Shown: positions 16,359 through 25,191, counted from the first letter of the stretch. The stretch is 64,000 nucleotides of DNA from Protaetiibacter mangrovi (GCF_024752305.1 NZ_JANTHX010000008.1:393341-457340), one strand, 5' to 3'. Translations and numbers: made by a program. The notes: generated by a model not told the origin, from the letters alone.

Positions 16359-19300
16359 ATGACGACGGGGCGGCGGCGCGGGGTGCTCGCGATCGTCACC
16401 GCCGTCGTGCTGCTGGCACTCAGCGCCGGGGTCGCGTTCGTCGTGAGCGACGCGCTCGGCATCCGCGCGGAACCTGCCCAGCAGATGACGCCCGCCGAGC
16501 CGCAGGCGCCCGCGGTCGCCGCATCCGTGCCGCCGCCGACCTTCACGAGCATCGACGCCCCCGACACCGTGCGCATGGGCGCCGCCCTCGACGAGTTGAC
16601 GGATGCCGTCGACAGCGCCGCCACGACCGACGGCACCGCGACCCTCGCGGTCGCGATCACCGGCACCGCCGACGACGACACGTACACCCTCACCGGCACT
16701 CCGAGCGCCCTGCGCATCGAGGCCGCGGGGGAGACCGGTGCGGTGCGCGGCGTCTACGACCTGGCCGCCGCCATCCGCGCCGGCACCGACGTGGCCGCGC
16801 ACCTCGGCGAGACCGTCACCTCGAAGCTCCCGTTCCGCATGGTCGACCTCGGCGCGGTGGGCGTCGAGGCCGACCCCGCTGAGTGGGAGGCGGGCGACAA
16901 CTACTCCCACGTCTCCGGCGCGTTCGAGAACGCCTACCTCGCCGACGCCCCCTACGTCGACCAGTCGGCGCTCGCGGGGGACTACGACGAGTGGGACGCG
17001 TACCTGCGCCACATCCTCGCCCTCGGCTACACCGCCGTCGCGTGGAACGGCTTCATCGAGTACGTCGACTTCTCGACCGCCGACGGCGGCGTCTACCCCG
17101 ACGGTGATCCGCACATCGCCCGCGCCGCCGCCCTGCGCGCCGCGTTCACACCGTTCTGGGAGCGCGCCGCCGAGCTGGGCGTCAAGATCTACCTGCGCAC
17201 CGACATGCTCGCGCTCACCCCCGAGCTCGACAGCTACCTCGAGCAGCACTTCGGCTCCGACACCGAGAACCCCGAGCTCTGGAAGGTCTACACCGACGCG
17301 CTCGACGAGCTCTACGCGGATGTGCCCGCGATCTCGGGGGTGCTCATCCGGATCGGCGAGGGCGGCTCGATCTATGCCGAACCCGGCTGGGACTACTACT
17401 CGGCGCTCGCGGTGCGCAGCGTGACCGCGGTGCGCACGATGCTCACGAGCTTCCTGGATGCGGCGGAGGCGTCCGGCCGCGAGGTCATCTTCCGCACGTG
17501 GTCGGTCGGCATCGGCGACGTCGGTGACATGCACACCGACCCCGCCTCGTACCACGCGGTGCTCGACGGGATCGACTCGCCGAACCTCATCGTGTCGACG
17601 AAGTACACGCTCGGCGACTTCTACAGCTGGCTGCCGCTCAACGAGACCCTCGAGACCGGCGACCAGCGGCGCATCGTCGAGTTCCAGTCGCGCCGCGAGT
17701 TCGAGGCGTTCGGCTCGTTCCCGAACGACCTCGGCCCGGAGTTCCAGTGGGCGATGCAGACGCTGCTCGCCGCGAACCCGCACATCGAGGGCATCTGGAC
17801 CTGGACACAGGACGGCGGCCCGTGGCGCGCCGGACCCATGACGCTCTACCTGCAGTCCGGCTTCTGGCAGCTGTACGAGCTGAACACGATGACATCCGTA
17901 GCGATTGCCCGCGACCCGGATGCCGACCTCGCCGCCGTCGACGCGGCCTGGGCGCGCCGGTACCTCTCCGACGACCCCGCCACCGTGTCGGCGGTCGTCG
18001 CCGCGATGGCCGACTCGCGCGAGGCGATCCGCGAGGGCCTCTACATCCAGGCCTTCGCCGAGAACCGCGTCTTCGCGGTGGGCCTCGAGCCGCCGCCGCA
18101 GATGTGGCTGTTCGAGTGGGACATCCTCACCGGCGACACGGCCACCCTCGACACCATCTCGGCGATCGTCGGCGCCGACGGCATCAACGAGGCCATCGCG
18201 CAGGGCGATGCCGCGGTCGCCGCGGCCGAGCGGATGCGCGACCTCGTCGAGGAGACGGATGCGGCGAGCTGGTACGACGGCGCCTACGAGCAGCTGACCG
18301 ACTCGCTCGACTACGAGGTCGACGTGCTGGGCCTGCTGAACTCCTACCGGGCGATGTTCCTGGAGGCGGGGCGCTGGCACGCCACGCTCGACCCGGCCGC
18401 CTACGACGCCTGGCAGCAGGCCCGCGACGAGTTCGCATCCGCCGCCGCCGCCCACCTCGACCGCTACCAGGGCGACGTCGACCACCCGGCGTGGAACCTC
18501 ACCGCCGCGCAGCTCGGGGTGGAGCACGCGGACCGCGACCTCGCGATGGCGTGGATCGCGCGCGTGCTGCTGGCCCTCGCCCTCGCGTGGCTGCTGATCG
18601 GCATGCTCTCGTCGCGCACCCGCCTGGTGCGGCGACCGGGGGCCGCGGCGGCGCGCGCCACCTGGATCTCGGCGACCCGCCCGTGGCGCGCCGCCGAGGC
18701 ATCCCTCGGCCTCGACGGCCTCGACCGCATCCTGCTCGTGGTGGTGCCGGGTGCGCTGCTCGTCGGCACCCGCGCCGTGCAGACCTCGTTCCTCGCCCCG
18801 GTGCAGTTCGCGGTGACCCTCGGGGCCTGGGCGGTGTTCGCGGCGGTGCTGCTGGCGCTGCTGCGCGGACGCTCGGGGCGCGTCATCGTGGCGACCGTCG
18901 GCGGGGTCGTGGTGCTGCGCTGCACGCTGACGCTCGCCTCGCTGTCGTTCACCGGCCCCGGGGGCTACTGGTACGGCTTCTGGACCGACCCGCTGCTGCG
19001 CACCACCTACATCACGGTCGCGTTCGCGCTGTTCCTGTGGACCTTCGTCGCCGCCGGTTGGGCGCTCGCCGGCCGCCTCGGCGCCCGCCGCGCCACGGGC
19101 ATCGTGCTCACCGCGGCCGGCGCGGGCCTCGCGGTGCCCGCCGTCATCGTCGGCGCCGCCGGGCTCGAGCAGGCGCTCACCCTCTGGAACGACCAGCTGG
19201 GGCTGCTGCCGTGGGGTCTCGCGCGCATCCTGGGCATCACCACCTACCTCGAGATCCCGGATGACACGGCCTGGTGGGCGGCCGCGTTCGGCCTCGTGCT

Positions 19301-19367
19301 CGGCCTCGTGGGCCTCGCGCTCGCCCTCGTGCCGCGCCGCAGGGCGCGCACCCCGCTGGTTGAGTAG
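16359..19367 (+). CDS. GH67-like glycoside hydrolase domain fused to a C-terminal multi-pass membrane domain
   Basis: A 1002-aa protein. An N-terminal membrane anchor covers residues 9-30. Residues 60-145 resemble the alpha/beta N-terminal domain of hexosaminidase/alpha-glucuronidase enzymes (VRMGAALDELTDAV, GETGAVRGVYDLAAAI). A TIM-barrel-like part follows, with WDAYLRHILALGYTAVAWNG, VKIYLRTDM, GVLIRIGEGGSIY and IEGIWTWTQDGGPW. From about 720 to the end there are roughly eight hydrophobic helices. The barrel is probably outside the membrane and the tail is a membrane domain of unknown function. GH67-like is the nearest family I recognise; the substrate is not assigned. ATG 16359 follows TAGGCT at a 6-nt gap: leaderless. 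Confidence 0.72.
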   Translation: MTTGRRRGVLAIVTAVVLLALSAGVAFVVSDALGIRAEPAQQMTPAEPQAPAVAASVPPPTFTSIDAPDTVRMGAALDELTDAVDSAATTDGTATLAVAITGTADDDTYTLTGTPSALRIEAAGETGAVRGVYDLAAAIRAGTDVAAHLGETVTSKLPFRMVDLGAVGVEADPAEWEAGDNYSHVSGAFENAYLADAPYVDQSALAGDYDEWDAYLRHILALGYTAVAWNGFIEYVDFSTADGGVYPDGDPHIARAAALRAAFTPFWERAAELGVKIYLRTDMLALTPELDSYLEQHFGSDTENPELWKVYTDALDELYADVPAISGVLIRIGEGGSIYAEPGWDYYSALAVRSVTAVRTMLTSFLDAAEASGREVIFRTWSVGIGDVGDMHTDPASYHAVLDGIDSPNLIVSTKYTLGDFYSWLPLNETLETGDQRRIVEFQSRREFEAFGSFPNDLGPEFQWAMQTLLAANPHIEGIWTWTQDGGPWRAGPMTLYLQSGFWQLYELNTMTSVAIARDPDADLAAVDAAWARRYLSDDPATVSAVVAAMADSREAIREGLYIQAFAENRVFAVGLEPPPQMWLFEWDILTGDTATLDTISAIVGADGINEAIAQGDAAVAAAERMRDLVEETDAASWYDGAYEQLTDSLDYEVDVLGLLNSYRAMFLEAGRWHATLDPAAYDAWQQARDEFASAAAAHLDRYQGDVDHPAWNLTAAQLGVEHADRDLAMAWIARVLLALALAWLLIGMLSSRTRLVRRPGAAAARATWISATRPWRAAEASLGLDGLDRILLVVVPGALLVGTRAVQTSFLAPVQFAVTLGAWAVFAAVLLALLRGRSGRVIVATVGGVVVLRCTLTLASLSFTGPGGYWYGFWTDPLLRTTYITVAFALFLWTFVAAGWALAGRLGARRATGIVLTAAGAGLAVPAVIVGAAGLEQALTLWNDQLGLLPWGLARILGITTYLEIPDDTAWWAAAFGLVLGLVGLALALVPRRRARTPLVE

Positions 19368-19393
19368 CGGCGAAGCCGCGTGTCGAAACCAGC
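19355..19393. repeat. Interspersed repeat, single arm
   Basis: GCTGGTTGAGTAGCGGCGAA...GAAACCAGC. The stop codon of the membrane hydrolase gene (19365-19367) is the TAG inside this arm. Confidence 0.88.
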
Positions 19394-19442
19394 CTGTGCA
19401 TGGTCGCGCCCATCGCCTCGCCGCATCCGTCACCATGCGCTC

Positions 19443-19811
19443 ATGACGATCGGCATGTACATCCTGCGCTGCGGCGACGGGAGCTACTACGTCGGCAGCT
19501 CGCGCAACGTCGAGGCCCGCGCCGCGCAGCACGCGACGGGGAAGGGTTCGAGCTACACCTCGAGCCGGATGCCGGTCGAGCTGGTCTTCGTGCACGAGTG
19601 CGAGTCGGTCGCCGAGGCGTACGGCATCGAGAAGCGCGTGCAGGGATGGTCGCGTGCCAAGCGTGAGGCGCTGATCCGGGGTGACTTCGACCTGCTGCCG
19701 TCGCTCAGCAGGAGCGCGTATCGGCGGGGGACGGTGGGCGACGCTGATTACGACACGCCGGCTGCGCGGGCTACTCAATCAGCTGAGGGGCGCGCAGACC
19801 CCGCTGGTTGA
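19443..19811 (+). CDS. GIY-YIG domain protein
   Basis: A 122-aa single-domain GIY-YIG nuclease-like protein. The motif is present as MYILRCGDGSYYVGSSRN with R22 (NVEARAAQHATGKGSSYTSS), and a glutamate is available in ESVAEAYGIEKRVQGW. This small YhbQ-type group is involved in DNA metabolism or is of unknown role. The last ~23 residues (DYDTPAARATQSAEGRADPAG) are encoded by the interspersed repeat at 19743-19783, so the C-terminus has been extended by repeat insertion. Start ATG 19443. Confidence 0.88.
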   Translation: MTIGMYILRCGDGSYYVGSSRNVEARAAQHATGKGSSYTSSRMPVELVFVHECESVAEAYGIEKRVQGWSRAKREALIRGDFDLLPSLSRSAYRRGTVGDADYDTPAARATQSAEGRADPAG

Positions 19812-19933
19812 GTAGCGGCGACGCCGCGTGTCGAAACCCCGTTGGTTGAGTAGCGCCCGCAGGGCGCGTGTCGAAACCAGCCCCCACACGACGCTGATTT
19901 CGACACGCCCGCTGCGCGGGCTACTCAATCAGC
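19743..19933. repeat. Cluster of four interspersed repeat arms
   Basis: Right-type arm 19743-19783 (inside the GIY-YIG reading frame), left-type arms 19803-19838 and 19841-19880, and a right-type arm 19893-19933. The last reaches the stop codon of the convergent DHFR-like gene. The alternating orientation allows several alternative hairpins. Confidence 0.9.
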
Positions 19934-20495
19934 TGGGGTGCCGCACCGCATAGCGCAGGTAGAGCGAGCCGCCCGCGAAGCGGTGCTCGTCGAGCAGCTC
20001 CAGGTCGAGCCGGATGCCGTGGTCGAGGTACGGGGTGCCGCCGCCGAGCAGCGTCGGTGTCACGACGAGGTGCAGCTCGTCGAGCACGCCCGCGCGCGCC
20101 GCCTCGGAGGCGAGCGCCCCGCCGCCGATGGCGATCGGCGCATCCGATTCGGCTTTCCAACGGCGCACCTCGTCGGCGTCGAACCGCGAGCGCAGCCGGG
20201 CGCGGCGCATCGGCACCTCGGTCAGCGTCGTCGAGTAGATGACCTTGTCGACCGTCTGCCAGTACCGCCCCCACTCGCGGGACGGCCCTTCGAGCGCGTC
20301 GGGGTCGGTCTCGTCCCAGAACATCATCACGTCGTGGTTCCTGCGCCCGTAGAGGTGCAGGTGCACGGGTGCGAACAGCTCGTTGATGAAGGCGTGCACC
20401 TCGTCGTCGGGGGTGCTCCAGTCGAAACGCCCGTCGGCGTCCTCCCGGTAGTCGTCGAGCGAGACGGTCGAGAAGTAGATGAGCGGCGCGGGCAT
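19929..20495 (-). CDS. RibD C-terminal/dihydrofolate reductase-like protein
   Basis: A 188-aa dihydrofolate-reductase-fold protein of the RibD-C type. It has the N-terminal YFSTVSLDDYRED, LYGRRNHDVMMFW (NADPH-binding side), a TTLTEV motif and the glycine-rich APIAIGGGALASEA, then DELHLVVTPTLLGGGTPY. It is probably an NADPH-dependent reductase; the substrate is unknown and riboflavin or folate synthesis is not implied by the neighbours. Its ATG overlaps the stop of the upstream DUF1761 gene by one base (TGATG), so they form a two-gene operon. The stop lies at an interspersed repeat. Confidence 0.9.
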   Translation of the reverse strand: MPAPLIYFSTVSLDDYREDADGRFDWSTPDDEVHAFINELFAPVHLHLYGRRNHDVMMFWDETDPDALEGPSREWGRYWQTVDKVIYSTTLTEVPMRRARLRSRFDADEVRRWKAESDAPIAIGGGALASEAARAGVLDELHLVVTPTLLGGGTPYLDHGIRLDLELLDEHRFAGGSLYLRYAVRHPS

Positions 20496-20914
20496 CAGGC
20501 CGGCCAGACCCCGATGATGACGCCCATGATCACGATCGTCACCAGTTCGTGCGCGCAGTTCAGCACGGTGAGGCCCGCGGTGCGGCGGTCGAACTGGTCG
20601 TGGGTGATGAAGCGGGCCGCCGTGAAGCCCGCCCAGAGGATCACGCCCGTGAGCATCGCGTTCCAGAAGAAGCTGCCGCCGTAGAAGGTGAACGAGATGT
20701 ACGCCGCGCCGGCCAGCACCCAGGCGGTGATGAAGCTCACGATGACGGTCACGATGATCGGCCGCACGGCCGACCCCATCTGGCCGCGCTCGATGCCGGC
20801 CTGCTTCATCCAGTAGTTGCCGAACACCTTCGGTGTGTACCAGACGGCGCCGACCACCATGCTCGACAGGGTCGCGAGCAGCACGGCGATGTAGTTGATC
20901 TCCGGAACGGTCAT
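20495..20914 (-). CDS. DUF1761 family membrane protein
   Basis: A 139-aa membrane protein with four hydrophobic segments. It has the family features YIAVLLATLSSMVVGAVWYTP and FWNAMLTGVILWAGFTAARF, and the polar ITHDQFDRRT. Function unknown. Start ATG 20914 has AAGGAG 5 nt upstream. It is translated before, and coupled to, the DHFR-like gene. Confidence 0.88.
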   Translation of the reverse strand: MTVPEINYIAVLLATLSSMVVGAVWYTPKVFGNYWMKQAGIERGQMGSAVRPIIVTVIVSFITAWVLAGAAYISFTFYGGSFFWNAMLTGVILWAGFTAARFITHDQFDRRTAGLTVLNCAHELVTIVIMGVIIGVWPA

Positions 20915-21032
20915 GGCGTCTCCTTCGACGGATCGTTGCGCCGATCGTAGCGCCCGACCACCGTCAGGGGACCGGGCCAGCGGACGCGAATCGGATCGCG
21001 CGCGCGTCGGGCGTGCGTGGCACAGTGGGGCG

Positions 21033-21803
21033 GTGAGCACGGCCCCTCCCACCGACCGCGAGCGCACGCGCTCCGCGGTGCTGCAGGGCATCCGCGACGC
21101 CGTGATGATCGTGCTCGGCTACATCCCCTTCGGCCTGGCGGCGGGTGCGGCGATGGCGCAGACGGATGTCGGCCCGGCCGTGTCGATCGCGTCGAGTCCG
21201 ATCGTGTTCGCGGGGGCCGCCCAGCTCGTGGCGATCCAGCTGCTCGACTCGGGCGCGGGCATCGCGCTCGTCGTCGCGACCGTGCTCATCGTGAACGCGC
21301 GCCACCTGCTCTACAGCGCATCCCTCGAACCGCACCTCGCCGGCTGGACGCGCGGTCAGCGGATGGCGGGGGCGTTCCTGCTCGCCGATCCCGTCTACGC
21401 GCTCGCGATCACGCGCTTCGAGCGTGCGGAGGGCGCCGGTTCCCGCGCCGAGCAGCTCGGCTACTACTTCGCCGCGGGACTCACCTGCCTCGTCGGCTGG
21501 ACGGGTCTCACCACCCTCGGGGTGTTCCTCGGCGGCTTCATCCCGGGATGGGTGCCGCTCGAGCTCGCCATCCCGCTCACCTTCCTGCTGCTCGTGCTGC
21601 CGCTCATCAAAGACAGCGCCGGGCTGGTCGCGGCCGCCGTCGGCGGGCTCGCGGCGTTCCTCGCCCACGGGCTGCCGTTCGGCATGGGGCTGCTGGTGGG
21701 TGCGCTCGTCGGGCTCATCGCCGGGGGAGTGGTGCTCGCCCGCACCGCACCCCGCGATCCGGATGCCGCCCCCGACGCACGCGCGGAGGTGGGCCATGGG
21801 TGA
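21033..21803 (+). CDS. azlC: AzlC family branched-chain amino acid exporter subunit
   Basis: A 256-aa protein, the large subunit of the AzlCD (LIV-E) exporter. It has YIPFGLAAGAAMAQTD, SSPIVFAGAAQLVAIQLL, NARHLLYSASLEPHL and several further helices ending LLVGALVGLIAGGVVL. Together with AzlD it would export branched-chain amino acids; the true substrate may differ. Start GTG 21033 has no ribosome binding site; a weak CACAGT 6 nt before it may be the -10 of a leaderless promoter. Overlaps azlD by 8 nt. Confidence 0.92.
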   Translation: MSTAPPTDRERTRSAVLQGIRDAVMIVLGYIPFGLAAGAAMAQTDVGPAVSIASSPIVFAGAAQLVAIQLLDSGAGIALVVATVLIVNARHLLYSASLEPHLAGWTRGQRMAGAFLLADPVYALAITRFERAEGAGSRAEQLGYYFAAGLTCLVGWTGLTTLGVFLGGFIPGWVPLELAIPLTFLLLVLPLIKDSAGLVAAAVGGLAAFLAHGLPFGMGLLVGALVGLIAGGVVLARTAPRDPDAAPDARAEVGHG

Positions 21804-22125
21804 CCTGCTGGCGATCGTGCTCTCGGGCGTCGTCACCTACGTGACGCGCGTGATCTTCCTCATCTCGAAGCGGCTGCGCCCGCCCCAGCGCACCTTGCGC
21901 TACCTGCCGCTCGTCGGCCCGGCCGTGCTCGGCGCGATCGCCGTGCCCGGCATCCTCGCCCCACGGGAGGTGTTCTCCCTCCCCGAGACCATCCCCGCGG
22001 TGGTCGCCGCGCTCGTCACGTTCGCCCTGTTCCGCTGGACGAAGCAGATCGTGGTGGGCCTCGTCGGTGGCCTGCTGGTGTGGTGGGGGCTGCTCTGGGC
22101 GGTCGCCGCCCTCGGGTGGGCCTAG
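21796..22125 (+). CDS. azlD: AzlD domain small exporter subunit
   Basis: A 109-aa protein with four helices, the small partner of AzlC. It begins MGDLLAIVLSGVVTYVTRVI and has RYLPLVGPAVLGAIAVPGIL. GGAGGTG lies just upstream of ATG 21796, inside the azlC end (ATGGGTGA overlap). The stop overlaps the convergent oxidoreductase stop (shared CTAG). Confidence 0.92.
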   Translation: MGDLLAIVLSGVVTYVTRVIFLISKRLRPPQRTLRYLPLVGPAVLGAIAVPGILAPREVFSLPETIPAVVAALVTFALFRWTKQIVVGLVGGLLVWWGLLWAVAALGWA

Positions 22126-22778
22126 GCCGCGTCGGCCTCGCGCACCCGGAAGCCCTTCGCCAGGTTGGCGCGCAGCTCGTCGGCGTTCTGCCGCACCACG
22201 TAGGCGGGGCGATCGCGCTCGAGGCGCCACGACTCGTCGAGCCCGCCCGCCGACACGGTGTCGAACCCGAGCTCGTCGTAGAGCCGCGTGACGAAGGCGA
22301 TCGCGGCGTCGGAGTCGGATGCGGTGCCGAGCGCCCGCCGATCCGGCGTGCCCGCGGGGGTGCCGGTGGTGGTGATGTCGGCGGCCGTGATGTGGTTGAA
22401 GGCCTTCACCACCTGCGACTCGGGCAGGTGCGTCTGCAGCAGGCCGCTGACCGTCGCCTCGCCGCGGTCGAGCTCGGCGATGTGGCCGTCGCGCTCCCAG
22501 TAGTAGTTGTTCGTGTCGAGCACGATCTTGCCCACGAGCGGGGCGACGGGGATCGTCGCGAGCGCGCGCAGCGGCACCGTGACGACGGCGACCTCGGCGG
22601 CATCCGCGGCCTCCGCCGCCGTCGCGGCGCGCGCCCGCGGGCCGAGCTCGGCGACGAGCTCGACGAGCGTCTCGGGCCCGCGCGAGTTCGCGATCACCAC
22701 CTCGTGGCCGTGGGCGATCACCGCCCGGGCGAGCTGCGATCCGATGTGGCCTGCGCCGATGATGCCGAAAGTCGTCAT
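22122..22778 (-). CDS. NADPH-dependent F420 reductase-like / NAD(P)-binding oxidoreductase
   Basis: A 218-aa Rossmann protein. It has the N-terminal dinucleotide motif FGIIGAGHIGSQLARA, the NSRG loop (residues 31-34) that often selects NADPH, LDTNNYYWERDG and VVKAFNHITAADI. It resembles the F420H2:NADP oxidoreductase/YwnB-like family (NAD_binding F420). The true second substrate is unknown. Start ATG 22778. Convergent with azlD, with 4 nt shared. Confidence 0.88.
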   Translation of the reverse strand: MTTFGIIGAGHIGSQLARAVIAHGHEVVIANSRGPETLVELVAELGPRARAATAAEAADAAEVAVVTVPLRALATIPVAPLVGKIVLDTNNYYWERDGHIAELDRGEATVSGLLQTHLPESQVVKAFNHITAADITTTGTPAGTPDRRALGTASDSDAAIAFVTRLYDELGFDTVSAGGLDESWRLERDRPAYVVRQNADELRANLAKGFRVREADAA

Positions 22779-22821
22779 GGTCGCTGCAACCGGGCGCGCG
22801 CGGGGCGCATTCCCCGTGCTG

Positions 22822-23829
22822 CTATTCGCCGCTCTTGACGGCGTGCGAGCGCAGGCGGATGCGGCGCTGCTGCCCGTCGACCTGCACCTCGGCGAGGTTG
22901 CCGCGCGACTTCACGAAGTCGGTGAAGCTCGAGAACCCGAGCGACTTCTCGTTGAAGGACGGGTTCAGCCGCTTGATCTGCGACTTGACGCCCGAGGCGT
23001 TGAGCCACTCGGCGTCTTCGTTCTTGGTGTGCGCGAACTCGAGCGCACGCACCAGGAGGCGCGTCGCCTCGCGGTCGCTCACGGTGCCGTCGGCGCCGTC
23101 GGTGGGGGAGATGAACGGGTCGGTCGCGAGCGGCGCGATCGTGGGCGCGGCCGTCTTCTTCGCCGCCGGCGCCTTCTTGGGCGCGCTCGCGGTCGCCGGT
23201 GCCGGCTCGGCCGCGGGAGCGGCATCCGGTTCGGGGGCGCTCGCCTGCTTGCGCCCGCTCGGGCGCGTCGGCGCCGCCTCGACGCCCGGCAGCTCGTCGT
23301 AGTTCTCGAACTCGTCGCATGCCGAGATGAGCGCCTTGCTCGTGCCGCCCGCGACCCCGATGCCGACGACCACGCGGCCGAGGCGCTTGCAGCGCTGGGC
23401 GAGGGCGATGTAGTCGGAGTCGCCGGCGACGATCACGACGTGCGTGATGTCGGGCAGGCGGAAGAGGTCCTCCAGCACGTCGACCGACAGCCGGATGTCG
23501 GCGCCGTTCTTGGTGCCGGATGCCGGGAACAGCTGGGTGAGGTCGATCGCCCGGTCGACGAGCTGGCCCTTGTAGGCGGCGTTCGCCGGCACCGACCAGT
23601 CGGCGTAGGCGCGCGTGACGGCGACCGTGCCGAACGAGGAGGCGTAGTCGAGGATCGCGCTCACGTCGACCCGCGCCGCCTGCAGCTTGCCCTGCACGGC
23701 CGACCGCGCATCCCGGGCGTTGTCCTTGCGCCAGCCGCCGTCGCCGTTCAGCTGGTCGTAGCGCGAGATGACGATGTTGTCGAAGTCGATGTAGACCGCG
23801 ACGCGGTCGGTGTCCGTCAGTTCCGGCAT
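22822..23829 (-). CDS. NYN domain (PIN-like) protein with C-terminal OST-HTH/LOTUS-like domain
   Basis: A 335-aa protein. The N-terminal NYN/LabA-type domain (about residues 1-170) has the acidic active-site residues in VAVYIDFDNIV, GADIRLSVDVLEDL and VVIVAGDSDYIALAQ. A proline/alanine/lysine-rich linker (about 185-240) follows, and a C-terminal winged-helix-like OST-HTH domain (about 260-330) has NASGVKSQIKRLNPSFNEKS and FVKSRG. This layout is common in actinobacteria and suggests an RNA-binding endoribonuclease; the target is unknown. GGGAGG precedes ATG 23829. Confidence 0.9.
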   Translation of the reverse strand: MPELTDTDRVAVYIDFDNIVISRYDQLNGDGGWRKDNARDARSAVQGKLQAARVDVSAILDYASSFGTVAVTRAYADWSVPANAAYKGQLVDRAIDLTQLFPASGTKNGADIRLSVDVLEDLFRLPDITHVVIVAGDSDYIALAQRCKRLGRVVVGIGVAGGTSKALISACDEFENYDELPGVEAAPTRPSGRKQASAPEPDAAPAAEPAPATASAPKKAPAAKKTAAPTIAPLATDPFISPTDGADGTVSDREATRLLVRALEFAHTKNEDAEWLNASGVKSQIKRLNPSFNEKSLGFSSFTDFVKSRGNLAEVQVDGQQRRIRLRSHAVKSGE

Positions 23830-23921
23830 CCGGGCCTCCCTGGGCTCGCCTCGACCCTACCCGTGCGGGGGCCGCGGCCGTCGGCGCCCCGCACGAGGCA
23901 CCGCGCGCATCCGCCGGCTGC

Positions 23922-24046
23922 CCGACTCAAGGAACCCAGCAACCCGAATCAAGGAGTCGGCGTGACGGATGGGGCGGATGCGGCGGGTGAGGCGGATTCC
24001 GAGGCGCGCATCCTTGATTCGGGTTGCTCGACTCCTTGATTCGGGA
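23922..24046. repeat. Second interspersed repeat type: inverted CCTTGATTCGGG elements
   Basis: GCAACCCGAATCAAGG (23939-23954) is perfectly complementary to CCTTGATTCGGGTTGC (24012-24027), 57 nt apart. A further direct copy CCTTGATTCGGG is at 24033-24044, and degraded halves (ACTCAAGG) flank the left arm. The structure lies between the NYN gene's upstream region and the antiporter's 3' end and may act as a terminator. Confidence 0.8.
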
Positions 24047-24069
24047 GAGATCCTCCCCGGAGCCGCGCC

Positions 24070-25191
24070 CTACGGCGTCGTCGCGAGGAAGAGGAACGCC
24101 GCGAACAGCACGAGGTGCACCGCGCCCTGCAGGCGGGTGGCGCGCCCGGGTACGACGGTCAGGATGGTGACGCCCACGGTCAGCAGGAACTCGATGATCT
24201 GCACCGGGCCGAGCCCGAGGGTGAGGGGCGTCGGGAGCCAGATGGAGGCGATCGCGAGTGCCGGGATGGTGAGGCCGATCGAGGCCATAGCCGAGCCGAT
24301 GCCGAGGTTGAGCGAGGTCTGCAGCCGGTTGCGCGCGGCGGCCTTGGCGGCGGCGACCCCCTCCGGCAGCAGTACCACCAGGGCGACCACGACACCGACG
24401 AACGACTGCGGCACGCCGGCGGCGTCCACGACGTCCTCGATGCCCGGCGACACGGCCTTGGCGAGACCGACGACGGCGACGAGCGCGACGAGCAGCAGGC
24501 CGAGGCTCACGAAGGTCGCCCGGTTCGACGGCGGTTCGGAGTGGTGGTCGTCGTCGATGACGCGCCCGTCCTTCGCGACGGGGAGGAAGAAGTCGCGGTG
24601 GCGTCCGGTCTGCAGCAGCACGAACGCCCCGTAGAGCACGATCGACGCGATCGCCACGAAGGCGAGCTGGCTGGGCGAGAAGCGCGCGCCGGGCTCCGAG
24701 ACGGTGAACGTCGGCAGCACGAGCGTGAGCGTGGTCAGCGTGATCACCACGGCGAGCGCGCCGCCCGCACCCTCGGGGTTGAACCGCGGGGTCTCGTGCC
24801 GGATCGAACCGATCAGGATCGACAGACCCAGGATGCCGTTGAGCGTGATCATCACCGCGGCGAACGCGGTGTCGCGGGCGAGGGTCGAGGTGTCGACGGA
24901 TTCCTTGCCGAGCATGAGAGTGATGATGAGCCCGACCTCGATGACGGTCACCGCCACCGCGAGCACGAGCGAGCCGTACGGTTCGCCCACCCGGTGCGCG
25001 ACGATCTCGGCGTGGTGCACCGCGGCGAGCACCGTGCCCACGAGCACCGCCCCGACGAGCAGGTAGAGGGCGCCGGGCAGGTCGCGGTCCCAGGTGAGCA
25101 CGAGCGCCACGACGCCGATCGCCGGGAGCACCCACACCCACTGGTCGAGCGCGCGGCGCGCGCCTCGCCTGGTGGATGCCGCGCCGTTCAT
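24070..25191 (-). CDS. ChaA-like calcium/sodium:proton antiporter
   Basis: A 373-aa cation antiporter of the CaCA superfamily with 10-11 helices. The two alpha repeats are visible: GEPYGSLVLAVAVTVIEVGL, followed by AVMITLNGILGLSIL, and ALVVLLPEGVAAAKAAARNR, followed by NLGIGSAMASIGLTIPA, each with the conserved acidic residue (VTVIE, LLPEG). A short acidic/histidine loop between the halves (DDDHHSEPP) is typical. It would extrude Ca2+ or Na+ in exchange for protons. Starts at 25191 (MNGAAST) or 25200 are both possible; neither has a good ribosome binding site. Confidence 0.92.
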   Translation of the reverse strand: MNGAASTRRGARRALDQWVWVLPAIGVVALVLTWDRDLPGALYLLVGAVLVGTVLAAVHHAEIVAHRVGEPYGSLVLAVAVTVIEVGLIITLMLGKESVDTSTLARDTAFAAVMITLNGILGLSILIGSIRHETPRFNPEGAGGALAVVITLTTLTLVLPTFTVSEPGARFSPSQLAFVAIASIVLYGAFVLLQTGRHRDFFLPVAKDGRVIDDDHHSEPPSNRATFVSLGLLLVALVAVVGLAKAVSPGIEDVVDAAGVPQSFVGVVVALVVLLPEGVAAAKAAARNRLQTSLNLGIGSAMASIGLTIPALAIASIWLPTPLTLGLGPVQIIEFLLTVGVTILTVVPGRATRLQGAVHLVLFAAFLFLATTP

